Below, piece by piece: positions 11,619 through 23,094 of a stretch of DNA of 64,000 nucleotides. The notes beneath the pieces are model-generated. The model saw only the letters and a list, made by a program, of their open reading frames with translations. It made no database searches and was not told the DNA's origin. Source of the stretch: Hydractinia symbiolongicarpus. Taxonomy: Eukaryota; Cnidaria; Hydrozoa; Anthoathecata; Hydractiniidae. The position numbers were made by a program, and so were the translations under genes. Each line of letters starts with the position of its first letter. Position 1 is the first letter of the stretch. The DNA lies in contig NC_079884.1 in assembly GCF_029227915.1 (NCBI RefSeq), forward strand, positions 12,524,001 through 12,588,000, read 5' to 3'.

Positions 11619-14566
11619 CTAAAATATAAATATCACAAATAGAGCACACCTCTTAAACAGTTGGTAACAAATTTACAACTTTGAGGAAAAAAATATTTCA
11701 AATTTACAAAAATATCCTAATACATAGATTTAAAACACTACGCAACATTTCCACTACATCAAAACAATTAATTCAATTGGCTGGCACATCATGGCTTAAA
11801 CTTTATTCCTAACATGACTTATCATTTTTTATTTTTTACTAGCCTTGAACAGAATCTTACCACACACTTATCTTTATAAAAGTTACCAAATATATGATAG
11901 TATCTGTATCTGTAGATGAAGTAAAAGTATAGTGCCAGTTACTCAACCGCGCTATCTATACACGGTGTGTGTACGAAGTGAAAGAATTATTGTCAGTCAA
12001 AGATTCATTCAAAGTAGAAGTTATACACAGTTATTAAGAGTAATTTTACATTCTTTATTTAATCCAACAATATATACATATATATATATATATATCACAG
12101 TATCGTTTAGATAGTTATCACCTTCACACAAGCTTACAGTAGTGTCAAACTTTCGTTGTTATTATTAACCTATTGCTACAGAGCTGAAAATGACAGGACA
12201 AACCCCAACTAAGCTTTTATCCAATCAATTAAAAACATATATAAATTTAAATTACTTTCTTAAATATTGCTAAAACAAACAAACTTTAAACAAGTTCAAA
12301 AAAATTTCAACTAATTGACAAATACCTTGCTTTTCCTCTCTCAAATTTACAAATCCAGTATCTTTATCCAATCGACAGTTTTGCTCATTAATAAGCTTAT
12401 GAAGTTGAGAGAAATTTTTGTTTTGCACTTCTACAAAAATATAAACACATATTCATTTCATAATTAGTGTTAGTCTGACGCTTTTGACTGTCTGACTTGC
12501 AGTAGGCCTTAATCCTACTGGGAAAGCATAAAAAGCTTTAACAAACAAAGCCAGTCTTTTTCAGGAATATTTGAGTAGGTGTGCGATGATTCGCACATGT
12601 AAATCAAGTAACGCGTGCGATATAAAACGCACATGCAAAGAATGTTAACAGCCTGCCATAGGGGCTCTGAGGTTATTTTTGTTGCGCATTCAATTTGCGG
12701 TAGAAAAGTGGGAAACATTTTAAATTGTGAACCACAAACACAATGATCAAGCGTCTAATGGTATAGCGACTCTCTCAATCTTAACTTCCTTCTCTACATG
12801 TCCGAAAAAGTATGCATGACTATACTGTCATTTTTATATTTCTTGTTTATTTTACAGGTCATCAGAAGCAAATAGGCAAAAATATGCTTTGTTTTCAAAT
12901 TAAAAAAAAATCCTTATTCGCGTGGTTTAAATAAAACTTCAAAATTCATTCAGAAATTTCAGCTACACTTTAACAAAATTTTTACAGAAAAAAAAATATA
13001 TTGCATGTGGGCTTTGTTCTTACAGGCATAAAGAAAAAATCCATTAAATTCGGACCTGCTATGGTTTCCAATTGTTTTGTCAAATAAAGAAATTATCTAC
13101 AATTAAATCCATGATAAAACGTCTATTCCGCATGTAAGTGCATTTTTGCAGACTTGCTTCATCCGTGCTCCGTCGGCGCTTACCTCCACATTTGTTAAGA
13201 ACGCATGGCTGGATTTCTTGGTAAGAACTGGTTACCAACGACAAAGGGGGCAGGCAAAAGAGATTTATGTCTACGTAGTTCTTTTAACTAAGTCAGGAGT
13301 CGGTGAATTAGCTAGGATGGTCAGGTTGGCTATGAATAGGCTTGCTCGTAGATTAAAAGGACCTGGACTATTCAATAATTTCTGAGATCTAAAAGTGTTT
13401 GACCAAGATGGATATCTATCGTACGTTTTGTCTGACGAGTCCCCAAAAATTATTTCGAGGGCTGCCATTGCACACTACAAAATGGATTTTATAGGTTGAT
13501 TTTAAAAAATCAATATTTATTTTTCAGGCATGCGATTACTCACACGCCTGAAACGATTTAGGCGTGCATATTATTTTTGAGAAATCTAGGGGATTATTTT
13601 ATTTAAAATAATTTTAATGCTTTAAAAACAATGTTATTTTTTATATATTGAACTGGTAATTTACCACAAGGCCTTCTTTAATTAAATTGGAAAAGTTATT
13701 ATTCATTGTGGAAAAAAGACTTACTGTTTTCCATGCTTTGAAGGAGTTCATTACATATTTTTTTAGAAAAAGCATGGCATGTTGTATAGAAAACGCTGCA
13801 AAAAATAGATTTTTATGCAAGACAAACAATGCAACAACACTAATTTGTGATTCTTTGGTATATTGGGTAAATGATCACTTTACATGCTTATAGTTTGAAG
13901 TGTGCAATAATGCAGATTTGCGAGTTCAGGTTTACCACAAGATTCACTAGTCTTCATAGACTTGACAAAGCCTGATTGTGTGAGTCAGGAAGAACTCACC
14001 CACTCTACGGTCAAGCCCTGTCTACCTAACTTTTGCAGTTTCAAAAAATAATAACTCAAACAGGCAATATGTAATTAAGATTAAAACACATCATTCAACA
14101 AAAACCAGCGAAATAAGGAATTGGAGCCAACCTTTTTTAGCGTCTTCCACAACCTCCACTGCATCTGGACGTTTCAGCTCTTGAAGAGCTACTTTTAAAT
14201 TCTCCATTGTGGCTTCATCACCAACACGTTTACACCATTGGTCCAACATGTACTTAAATGGAAAATCTTTTGTGCAAATATAATGAATTTCTTCGTTACT
14301 AAAATCCAATATTCCTGCTAAATCACGCACATCACGGTTCAAAGGGTTATCTGGTGACAACAATGCACCTGTAAGAAATGTAGCAAAGATGAATAAAAAA
14401 AATTAAATTACAACTAAAAACCTGTACACTCACTACATATTTGTAAAATGGAAAGCATACCAGTGTTAGATTAAAGTAGGAAAATAGACATAAGTTAAAA
14501 TTTTCTACCTATTTCAACCAGCAAGTGTTCTGGAAACAACCCAGCTGGAACAATATCCATGGTCAT
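10662..14566 (-). CDS. Death-SEFIR adaptor, Act1/CIKS-like, 333 aa
   Basis: Five exons join in frame: 14509-14566, 14132-14368, 12326-12430, 11286-11618, 10662-10930 (stop included); all junctions are phase 1. Residues about 28-92 form a Death domain (NPLNRDVRDLAGIL, LDQWCKRVGDEATMENL, LKRPDAVEVVED). Residues about 163-310 form a SEFIR domain (PKVFIVYFPESEEH, SDFVLVMCS, CKYIPVLLPN, RLFKIETYMLP), which closely follows the SEFIR region of human Act1/CIKS. No signal peptide or membrane segment is visible, so it should be a cytosolic adaptor. SEFIR domains bind other SEFIR domains, classically IL-17 receptors; Death domains recruit Death-domain kinases or adaptors. Role in this animal is inferred. 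The third codon is also ATG in a perfect ACCATGG context and may be the true start. Confidence 0.85.
12070..12095. repeat. (AT)n microsatellite
   Basis: A run of TA/AT dinucleotides within intron 3 of the Death-SEFIR gene. Confidence 0.9.
12431..14131. other. Intron 2 of the adaptor, with an unusual GC-richer block
   Basis: This 1.7-kb intron includes a stretch (about 13140-13470) that is visibly richer in GC and is open on both strands (plus 13146-13385, minus 13271-13468). On the plus strand a TTTTTGCAG acceptor-like site (to 13151) and a GTAAGAA donor-like site (from 13220) frame about 70 bp. I recognise neither peptide; it could be a fragment of an inserted element. Confidence 0.35.
12581..12640. 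repeat. Two adjacent short hairpins with GTGCG/CGCAC arms
   Basis: TGTGCGA is followed after four bases by TCGCACA, and about 15 bp later GCGTGCG is followed after eight bases by CGCACATGC. Both are small perfect or near-perfect inverted repeats sharing the same arm sequence, inside the 1.7-kb intron. Confidence 0.6.
14132..14368 (-). other. Death-domain exon of the adaptor
   Basis: A single 237-bp exon with phase-1 boundaries on both sides encodes the whole Death domain, making it a symmetric, shufflable module. The pattern of an opening N-P-L-N-R-D-V-R-D-L-A helix, a W in the middle (LDQWCKR) and a closing LQELKRPDAVEVVE resembles the MyD88/IRAK-type Death domains more than caspase-recruitment domains. 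Confidence 0.8.
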
Positions 14567-15700
14567 AATATATTAACCATACATTATTTTTTCACTAAAT
14601 TTATAAAAAGAATTAAAAATAGGATATGGCAGTGGTAGGCTTTTTTTCTTTTAGGCGACTCCAATTTAATTAGTTGTTCTACGGGCCCAACCGGCCCTAA
14701 TTTTCAAGAAAACAAAAAAATAATAATATCAAGCAAAAAAGTTTTAAAGAAAAAAAAGGAAAGAAAAACAAATTCTCATCCCATCTCGTGAAAATGTAAT
14801 GAGCATAGAAGATAATCAATGATGTTATTTTTTGTTGGTTGAATGTCAACAAGGTGAATCAATAACATATAAATACTTTACTTAGGACCACTGTTGTTAA
14901 GGCCACTGGAAGTTGATTCTTTGTTCATGGTAATTTGTTGTGATAAAACTAAAATGTGCGAGGCGCTAATTTTGTAATCACAAAAATAGATACGTAGTTA
15001 AACAGAAGTTTTTAAATTTTTATGTGATTTATAACATAAATTAGCTATTTTCGGTAAAATAGTTATAATGCAAGCGAAAAACAAGACAGATTATTGTCGT
15101 AACACCCTCCTTCATTATAATTAATATATATGTTTAAAATTAAGCTAGCTAAACTGTAATATACAGTCGATACCATTTAGGAAAAATAATTAAAACAAGA
15201 TAGAATACACTTGTCGTAACACCCTCCTCCGTTATGAATTAAGAAAAAAAATGATTTTACCGCTGCGAAAGACTGTAAATAGTCTCAACTAAACAACCAT
15301 AGTCCAAAAAAGAATTTGCACTTAAATTTAAATTTCCTATAAAACTGCGCAGAAAACATTAAAAGAACACTAAAATTGTTTGTTTTATTATTTTAAGTAG
15401 GAGAAGAATAACTTGCTGTATAAGTTTTGAAACAGCGCAAGTATAATGTGCTGTAAGACTTTCAAAACAATACAAGTATATTCTGTAGAGCTTTCAAAAC
15501 AGCACAAAAATAATTCTTGCCGCATAACTTTTAAAAACAAGTTTTTGAGCATGCAAGTATTTTATCTTTTCACCTTGAGAACTAGTTACATATTTTTTAG
15601 TGAGACAAATTATTATTATTATTTTTCCTTCGCAACTAAAAAATATAAACTGTGTGCGTTATGCAAAAATACATAGAAATTTATATACCTGTTGCCTGTT
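14567..15700. other. Intergenic with short direct repeats
   Basis: No gene seen. TTGTCGTAACACCCTCCT occurs twice (about 15094-15111 and 15211-15228), each followed by a similar TTATgAATTA-like tail. From about 15420 to 15530 a unit of roughly 35-40 bp around CTTTCAAAACA-CACAAGTATA is repeated three to four times with decay. This region should include the promoter of the Death-SEFIR gene immediately right of 14566; no TATA box was evident. Confidence 0.5.
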
Positions 15701-16150
15701 GCGTTATAGCTCTTGAAACGCTGATCAAGAAAATGTATAGGATCATGTACTTTTAACCAACGGTCACGGAAATATTGTGGTTTAAAGGTTTTTTGATGAC
15801 GTCATAAACCCGTTCATTCCGAAACGGATTTGGGGACTCAGGTTTGGAAAATTACCCAAATTGGTCCCAGGTGGTTCTTAGTTACCCACGCGGTGAAAAA
15901 ACATTGACATCACCAACTCGTTTCCAAGTTATTTGGCCTCAAAATTTTAAGTGCACTGTAATGGCTTCACTAATCTTAATTAACTTTCCTTTGACGTCAA
16001 TACTATTTTAACGTTAAAGTTTGGTAAATTACAGAACAATTTTATAGGCGATGTTTTATAAAATTTGTTAAAGAAAATTGTAAAGAATATAATCCACTGT
16101 GCAAAAGTCACAGACAGACAGACAGAACTGGCGTATTATTATATAGATTT
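15700..16150 (+). repeat. Interspersed repeat, copy 1
   Basis: Starts near CTTGAAACGCTGATCAAGAA, contains GGTTTAAAGGTTTTTTGATG (about 15778-15800), a segment matching copy 2 around CAAGTTATTTGGCCTCAAAATT, and ends with a CAGA tandem (CACAGACAGACAGACAGA) and TATTATTATATAGAT. It shares the same order of blocks with 16560-16800, so both are members of one diverged family. Class unknown. Confidence 0.55.
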
Positions 16151-16559
16151 TTGGCTTTCTTTTTAGTGGCTATGAAAGGCAGACAAAGTACTAGAAATGT
16201 ACTAAAAAAGGGGTAATAATAATTGTTGACACTATAATCAAAATCATGGCAAATTAACTGTTAACTAGATATTTTACACCTTAAAAAATCGTAGATGTGA
16301 ATCTTTAATAAATTATCAAAGTTAATTATTGGCAAAATATGTGTGTGTTTTCGCATTGAATTTCATACATTTATTACATTTGTCTGATAAGTAGTTACAA
16401 AGGTTGATTAAAGACTCTTGTTTTTACTATGCACTTATATTGTGTTTAAAATCCTGGTCACTTTCGATATTTCTCTGCAATAATTTTGATTTTTTTATTA
16501 CCAGAAAAAATTAATTTACCGGCCATTTTAGACTCTCGGTAGGGATAAAATAATTATTT

Positions 16560-16800
16560 TAAGTGCTGGACATTGAAACCCTGATTAAGAAAACATTAAC
16601 CTATATATAATAGGTTAATGTTACTTAAAAAAATTGAAAATATATTGGGGCTAAAGGTTTTTTAATGACATTATCAGCCCATCTGCTCCCAAATAAGTGA
16701 GTTGACCACCTTGTTTGTTATTTAGCCTAAACTTACGCAATGGTTTCATTAATTTGAAAAATGCCAATTGACCTTCATCTAATGCAATGACCTTCTTTCC
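16560..16800 (+). repeat. Interspersed repeat, copy 2
   Basis: Collinear with the copy at 15700-16150: ATTGAAACCCTGATTAAGAA, GGCTAAAGGTTTTTTAATGA, TTGTTATTTAGCCTAAACTT and a TGGTTTCATTAA block. It is shorter and lacks the CAGA tandem tail. It also contains a small inverted repeat, TTAACCTATATATAATAGGTTAA. Confidence 0.5.
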
Positions 16801-19800
16801 AGGATTTTCCAGAAATTTTTATTACCATGGTTATCATGATTACTGATATTTCCAAATATTTCGCAGCAGTTATCAACAAAGGTGATATAGTATATCACAT
16901 TTTATACAAACACAACAAGGAAAAAAAGGCTATTGATATATATTTTATAAAAGAAGTTTGTTATATAGCTATACGACTCATTATTAGATATATACAACAA
17001 GAAATGTGTACAAGTCTATTGGGCTATTGTTGAAAAAAGGAATGGAGAGCCTGACGGAAGAATCATTAGTGCATACTATACATGTGCTGTCGGTTTACTT
17101 GGCAGTAGTTGCAACTATGTTGCAGCCAAGAATACTTTTTAGAATTAAAACTGCAACATTAACCCTAATCCTAACTGTAACAGTCAGGTTATTAGATGTA
17201 AAAGAAGCAAGATTTGTTGGGCAATCAATGTGATATAGTGAAACACTATTTTTTAGACCCGTTTTAGCTTGCCTAGGTAAAAAATTATTTTACAAATTTC
17301 CAGGCCTCGGCTAATTGCATAGAATAGAGGACGACAAAGTGAATCTGGGACATGATAAGTTTGTTTAAAACTAAGCACATTTCACAAAGGAACAAACCAG
17401 GAATCAGCCAGATACCGTTAAAGAACGTTGATTGGCTGTTGTGAGGATTGGCTAAGATTGACACAAAAGAATCTATCCCTCTTTTTCCCTTAACACGGAA
17501 ACACGGAACTGAAAGTGCACACCGCATTTCCATCTACCATTATGATTTTAACTTTTTGTAAATAACAAGTCACGACTGACTTGGGTTGATGTAACCTTGT
17601 TACCAGGGTTTGTTCTTTTCCCTTTCTTCTTTTCGCCACAAGTTCTAGAATACATTATAAGAACAAAAATTTTCAGCGGAAAATGTTTCAGCGGAAAAAC
17701 TTTCGCACACAATCTTTTAATTCAAAATATTTTTGGACAAGATTTATAAAGTCAAAAATATTGAAATTGCATAAAAAGAAGGCTAGGAGCACTTAAAGTG
17801 CACGTTATAACAATCAAGATCTAAAAAAGGTCTTCAGGATCCAACTTTATAGATAGAGCCTCGGTCATATGTGAAAATAACGAAAATAATAAGAAGTTCG
17901 AAATCTGTAGTTTTTATTAAACACGATAACAAACAACAAAAAAATTATTATGACGAAATAGATACATACAAGATTACCCTATATATAATTTCTATGCACT
18001 GGTCCTTTTTTGAAAAATAAAAAAAAAATTTCGGACAGCACAGACGCTAATTTCGGACGGAAAAATTTTCGGACAAAAAAGAAATCTGAAAGTTTTCCAT
18101 CTGAAAATTTTGGTTTCTAATGTAATTAAAATGCCTAAAATCACTCTGTTCAGATTCCCACCCAGTGTCAACCACACTGCAATGTAACTGCACTATTTAT
18201 GCAAATTTAACAATGCGTGAAATCATATCATCCACAACCTGAAATCCGCAGAATATATATGCGTGAGCAGGTTGCAAAATTGTTAAAAACTAAAACAATT
18301 TGCTTTTTAAGTTAAAAATATGCTGGTCGTGTTCTCTAGCACGCCGCACAACGAAATAATCCACGTTAGTAGACGAAGCCCTGAAATTCGAGGGAAATAA
18401 TCATGGCCAAGGTTATATTGATGCCAGTGAGCTCTACAATTAGCACAAAAAATCCTTCTTAACCTTCTTCATTAACAATATTAAAAAAGTTACCTGAATC
18501 TAATATAGAAATGTAATATAGCCTATGACGACAAACTACAAAATTAGCTGTGCGTTCGTATTCACCAAAATTATAGAAAAAGTCAAACCACGATAAGAAT
18601 TTAATTCTGTTCTTTTCTAAAAGATTACACTCTTTCCGTCACATTTATATCTTATTTTTTAGATACAGAAAACATAACAGGAAGTTGCGAACTTTTTTTG
18701 GTAGTTTCACCAGAACAAAAATTCTTTTTACCAACCTAAAAATCACTAACAAGCAGGTATTAAGAAACCGTAAATTGTTAAAGTTTGGGACGAGATTAAT
18801 AAAGTTGTCTTTTTTCAGTAATACTAGTCATCTTTTTTCGATAAAAGAAAGTTTTACAATGGATAAAGGATATTCGTTATTTGTCGTTTATTTTCGTTAG
18901 TTTTCCTTCTGCTTTGAATTTTCATAATATCCTCTATCTGCAAGAATATTGCAGGAAGACAATTTTTTAAACGCATAAAAGGGACATTTTTTCAAAAAAG
19001 AATGCAAAAAAAACGAGCATGTTTTGGCCCATTCGAGAGTGCATATTTCTTGCAGTTAAAACAGTAAAAACACAAATTAACCCTTCTCCAAGCATAAGTC
19101 TCTTATGACAGCTTCCGTTGTTGTTTTTTGTACTGTAGGTTGCCAACTGCAGCCCTGTAGGTTGCAGACTGCAGCCCTAATGTGATAGTAGTAATACAAT
19201 GAATCTTACAACCTTGCACCTTTGGCTTCCTTTCCTTTGAAGTTCTGACAGTGAAATGTCCGAGATATAAAAAAAGCCTTTGGGAACAAGGTTGCGAATT
19301 AACTTCATGCACAATGCGTTTTTAGTTTGCAAAAGATAGAATACAGACCGGACAGGCTTGATAGCAAATACGTTTTGACTTTTTTATAAAAATTGGAAAT
19401 AGTGGCCGAAATAACCACTTTGTTTTATGCAAACACATTATAAGTTCAACGTCTTTTCGTTCTCCGTAAAATATTTTATTTATCAACAGATGGATATTTA
19501 CATGACGTCCTTTCGAAAAGCGCTAAAACATTCGAATATATACAAACCAACCTCGTTCACAGGTAGGTCTCTTCTGCAAAAGTCGAATTTTTCCAGAAGA
19601 TTTTTTGTACGTCGTATCGAAATTGGCGTTCATATGCGACTTTAATCAAAGATAATGCCACGTTGTCGTCACATTGATGTAATGGTCACCATAAGTACCG
19701 TTATAACTCTCTGGTTGTTTTTTCAAGTTTCTGTCTTACCTTTTTAAAATTAATGATCATCCTGTTTTCAGCCACCGCTAACTTTCATATATCTGACAGC

Positions 19801-19839
19801 AAAGATTCAATAACAAATGTATCTTTGCCGGCAATATAC
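16801..19839. other. Intergenic, no gene seen
   Basis: Only short, composition-driven open frames occur. Noted: CAGCGGAAAA twice near 17680-17700, and TTTCGGAC repeated near 18030-18075, both looking like remnants of old repeats. GTAGGTTGC followed by CTGCAGCCCT is duplicated at about 19134-19178. Confidence 0.45.
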
Positions 19840-20480
19840 ATCACGGTGTATGTTGCAGAACCTTAAGAACCTTAAAAAATCATCAAAAAACATTACATAG
19901 AGAGCTGGGCTTATAATTGAGCCTTGTGGAACACCAGGATATATAACGTGTTCCTCTTCTGGTTATACAGAATGAGTTCGATTAAATAAATAATTTGTAT
20001 ACCATTTTTTTCTGTAACCTGCCTTAAAAAAGGCAAAAACATTCGAATATTTCCAGTCCTAGTGACTTGTTTGCAGTGATGTGTCAAGTGGTTTTGCCAT
20101 AGCAGTTTTGCAGTAACCGGGAAGGTAGTCCATCCACATTAAAGACTTTTTTACTCCTTAGTTCTTTTAAATGTCTCTTTACTTCGAACACGCTAACATT
20201 TTTAAATGTGAAACGCTTTTAAGTTTTTCTTTCTTCGGTTTTAATATTTTTTAGTTTTTTTAGGTTGTTCCTGGTAAAGACTCATAGAAAGTGGATAAAA
20301 TTTAGTCGCATTTGAAGCGTTCTTGTCATCAAGTTCAGAGTTTGTGGAAAAAAACCATTGGTTTTATTAGGAGAAAACTTTAATCGTATTCCTTAATTTC
20401 TCTGGTTATTAGAAGCGTTATTTAAAAGGTCTCATGACATTTCGCTTTCCTAATCAAGTCGTTTTTTAATCGTTTGTACA
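19840..20480 (-). pseudogene. Degraded non-LTR retrotransposon (LINE) reverse transcriptase
   Basis: Reading the minus strand from about 20222 downward gives FTFKNVSVFEVKRHL, then NVDGLPSRLLQNCYGK, then KWYTNYLFNRTHSV, a stop, and GVPQGSIISPALYVM. This is the usual order in LINE reverse transcriptases: a DGIP-RLL segment, a Y-L-NR segment and the GVPQGS-PLLF motif. In-frame stops are frequent, and the YADD catalytic motif expected just after is not recognisable (FFDDF is as close as it comes). It is a dead fragment. Which LINE clade it belongs to cannot be settled from so little; the pattern fits CR1/Jockey-like elements. Confidence 0.75.
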
Positions 20481-21145
20481 GAATAGCATCTTTCGGTTTC
20501 CGTGATTTTCATAAAATGGCATCTCTTCTATTCATTTTTTCGTGCTATGCATCATCCGTCAACCCTTGGAAGAAGAAGGACATTTCTCTGTATTTCTTCC
20601 TCCAAGTTCAAACACAGACAAAGCTTTCCTCGTATTTCGTTAAAACTTTTTGGCGCCATTTGATCTAGAGTGGAAGTCAATGTATTTCTCACAAAAAATT
20701 TGAGCGATATTTAAATTTGTTGATTTATCTCTACTTGGCAAAATATCAAGAATCGCAACCCTCTAATTTCGACAATTTATCTAAGAAATTTTTTCAACAC
20801 AACAGATTTTATCCTAATTAAAAAAGATCAGAATGACGCCACTGTTCAACATTATTGCCATCTCAGCCAACATCACCTAATAATTGCCTTTGAGCCTGCG
20901 TATTGATGTATTTTTTTGTCAAACTTTTGTTTCTTGTTTAACTTTTTCTAAGTGTAAAAACAGCTATCATGTCAGTATTTATTTAAATATGCTTATTTTT
21001 GGTACGAAAAAAACCCTAAAAATTAAAATATATTGTCATTAGTCGTTGCAAAAAACTTATTTTATTACACAGATGAAATAGAAGATTGAATTATAAAAAA
21101 CAAAATAAAATCCAATTAGCAATAGTAATAAAATAACTTATGTCG

Positions 21146-21268
21146 TGCGATATGGATTTTTGATGACCCTCGAAATAGCTCTCGGCCATAATTGTTGGCC
21201 CTCCGCTTCGCATCGGAGCCAACAATTACCTCTAGCATTTCCGCGGGCCATCAAAAACCCATATCGTC
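21146..21268. mobile_element. Foldback element with nested inverted repeats
   Basis: Outer arms: CGATATGGATTTTTGATGAC (about 21148) and its imperfect complement ending GGCCATCAAAAACCCATATC (about 21246-21265). Inside, AATTGTTGGCcCTCCG and CGGAGcCAACAATT (21190-21227) form a second, nearly perfect stem around CTTCGCAT. A 120-bp nested palindrome like this is typical of a foldback or MITE-like element. Confidence 0.7.
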
Positions 21269-21750
21269 CTTAAAATTTATCTTATTGTTATGTTTTCGGA
21301 TACTCTTGCAGCACTAATGACTTGATTAAAGCTACGGCTTTTAGTTGGCTAAGTCTCCTATGATAATTACTTACTTTGTGTGATTTTGTGGCCATTGATA
21401 AAATCAGGGGGTTATAATAAGCTGATACAAGATAACTCTTCAATTTAAAGGAAAAAAAATCTCAAGATCTACCTCTACTTGCCTTCCCTTTTACCTCTCT
21501 GCGTAAATTACACCTTTAAAAAATTGATGGAAATAAACTTAATGTAGTCCATTTTTAACAATAGATGTAAGAAATAGAAATATATGTAAATATATTTCAT
21601 ATTATATAAATGTATTAATATATAAATATATGTTGACCCTCAGTTTCTTCATCTTCATTTCCATTATATCTACATGGTGTCTCAAAGTAACGAGCATAAT
21701 CGAACTTGTTCTCGACATCAACACTCGCAGCACCGGAGGAATAGAATGCA

Positions 21751-21809
21751 TTTTTGTCAACAGAGCTCTTTGAAGGTAGTTTTGGGGTGAACAGCTCTGG
21801 AGACAAAAA
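21751..21809. mobile_element. Small inverted-repeat element, GAGCTC type
   Basis: TTTTTGTCAACAGAGCTCTT on the left faces the complement of TTTTTGTCTCCAGAGCTGTT on the right. It lies inside a 76-codon minus-strand open frame (21615-21845), which is why I do not call that frame a gene. Confidence 0.45.
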
Positions 21810-22176
21810 TGGGATAGATTTATCATCTCTTCCAATAATAAACACCTATTATTTATTTCCTGCATTCTGTCTTGTTCTAAAAGTCACGTAAGTTCCCAAA
21901 AGGATTCGATAGCGTATATATTCTCACTAGAGAGTGTAGAGAATAAGGCAAAAGTGTATTCGTCAATGTTTACAGCGTAATTAGAACTTTGTTTATTTGA
22001 TTAGACACAAAAGGGTCTTATTGTTGCCAATGTCTGCCGAAGTCCCTATTTCTCGAGTATATGGACCTTAACACGCCCTAACGCTAAATAGTTTTATAAT
22101 TCCGTTAATGTTAAAATTTGCGGTTAGTACATTTTAAACGTTGTGTTTTATTATAATGCACATGTAAAAGTAGCAC

Positions 22177-22248
22177 TTCCGTAACCTACCTCGTCCCCAG
22201 GGGCTTTGGCATAGGCAACAAACCGTGGGGACGAGCATGTTCCGTAAC
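22177..22248. mobile_element. Mini inverted-repeat element with flanking 9-bp repeats
   Basis: CTCGTCCCCA (from 22190) and TGGGGACGAG (to 22235) enclose about 25 bp. TTCCGTAAC occurs just outside on both sides (22177-22185 and 22240-22248), as a target-site duplication would. Confidence 0.6.
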
Positions 22249-23094
22249 GTACCGCCTGCAGAGGTTGAAGAGTTAATGTACTTTTGTTAAGTTTGGACAA
22301 TTGAGTGAAAAACTTTCGTTGTGTCAATCTAAATATTGGGCTTACAGTCCAAGAACTGTTTTCGACTAAATCTTGTAGTACTTTTAGCACCAGATTGGGA
22401 TTATGTTAAAACCTTTGTCTTATTTCAATGTACCTACATCTGTTTTGACGATTCTCTTGTCCTTTTTTTGGGAGGAAATTAACTGACGTTATAATATGCA
22501 AAGTTTGAAGCAAATTTTAAGAGGATAAATGGAAAGTGGGTTAATTCTGGTCGGGTTGAGATTATATGATTAAGCGTTCTTGTACTTATGCTTAAAATCG
22601 CGTAATCACCCTTATCGGAAAAAATAACTTACATATTTTGGTTTATTACAAAGTTCAGGACGGGTTATCATTTTCCTGAAAATTTGAAGATCTAAAAGTT
22701 ACTGAAACTGGAAATAATAATACTTTAAGTTCTAAATTTCTTGTTGCTTTTTCCCAGTGGATTTCCGTGATTACTCATTCCTGGCCAAGAAGCGGGCCGT
22801 AACAAAATAATCGTGTTCGGTCGTAGGTAAGCAGACGGCCTTTGCCTTTATGAGCACTGAGAGTTTGTTAAAATGCTTTTATATCAAAAAGAGAGAAAAG
22901 AGCCCTGAGATCGAAGTTTGTTGCAAACATGTTCAGTATGAATAAGAATATCCTCCTCGGTAGAACACACGAATTTATAATCACAGATTATGACTTTGTA
23001 TAGTTTCTTTTCGTTTCGTAAAATTTCATAAAATTTTAGGAGGCACGAATAATGATTTTATGAAACATGTGCACCATTATGATACAACACGATG

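Noticed and set aside
12735-12780. Possible SINE head (GCGTCTAATGGTATAGCGAC)
   Set aside because: A-box-like only; no B box at the right distance.
17160-17180. AACCCTAATCCTAAC, and AACCCTAACCCGAAC near 60857, as telomere-like repeats
   Set aside because: Only two units each; not an array.
21602-21865. 76-87-codon minus-strand frames that look protein-like
   Set aside because: They run through a small inverted-repeat element (21751-21809) and no partner exon with fitting phase was found upstream.
22151-22390. 79-codon minus-strand frame
   Set aside because: Overlaps an inverted-repeat element; no recognisable domain.
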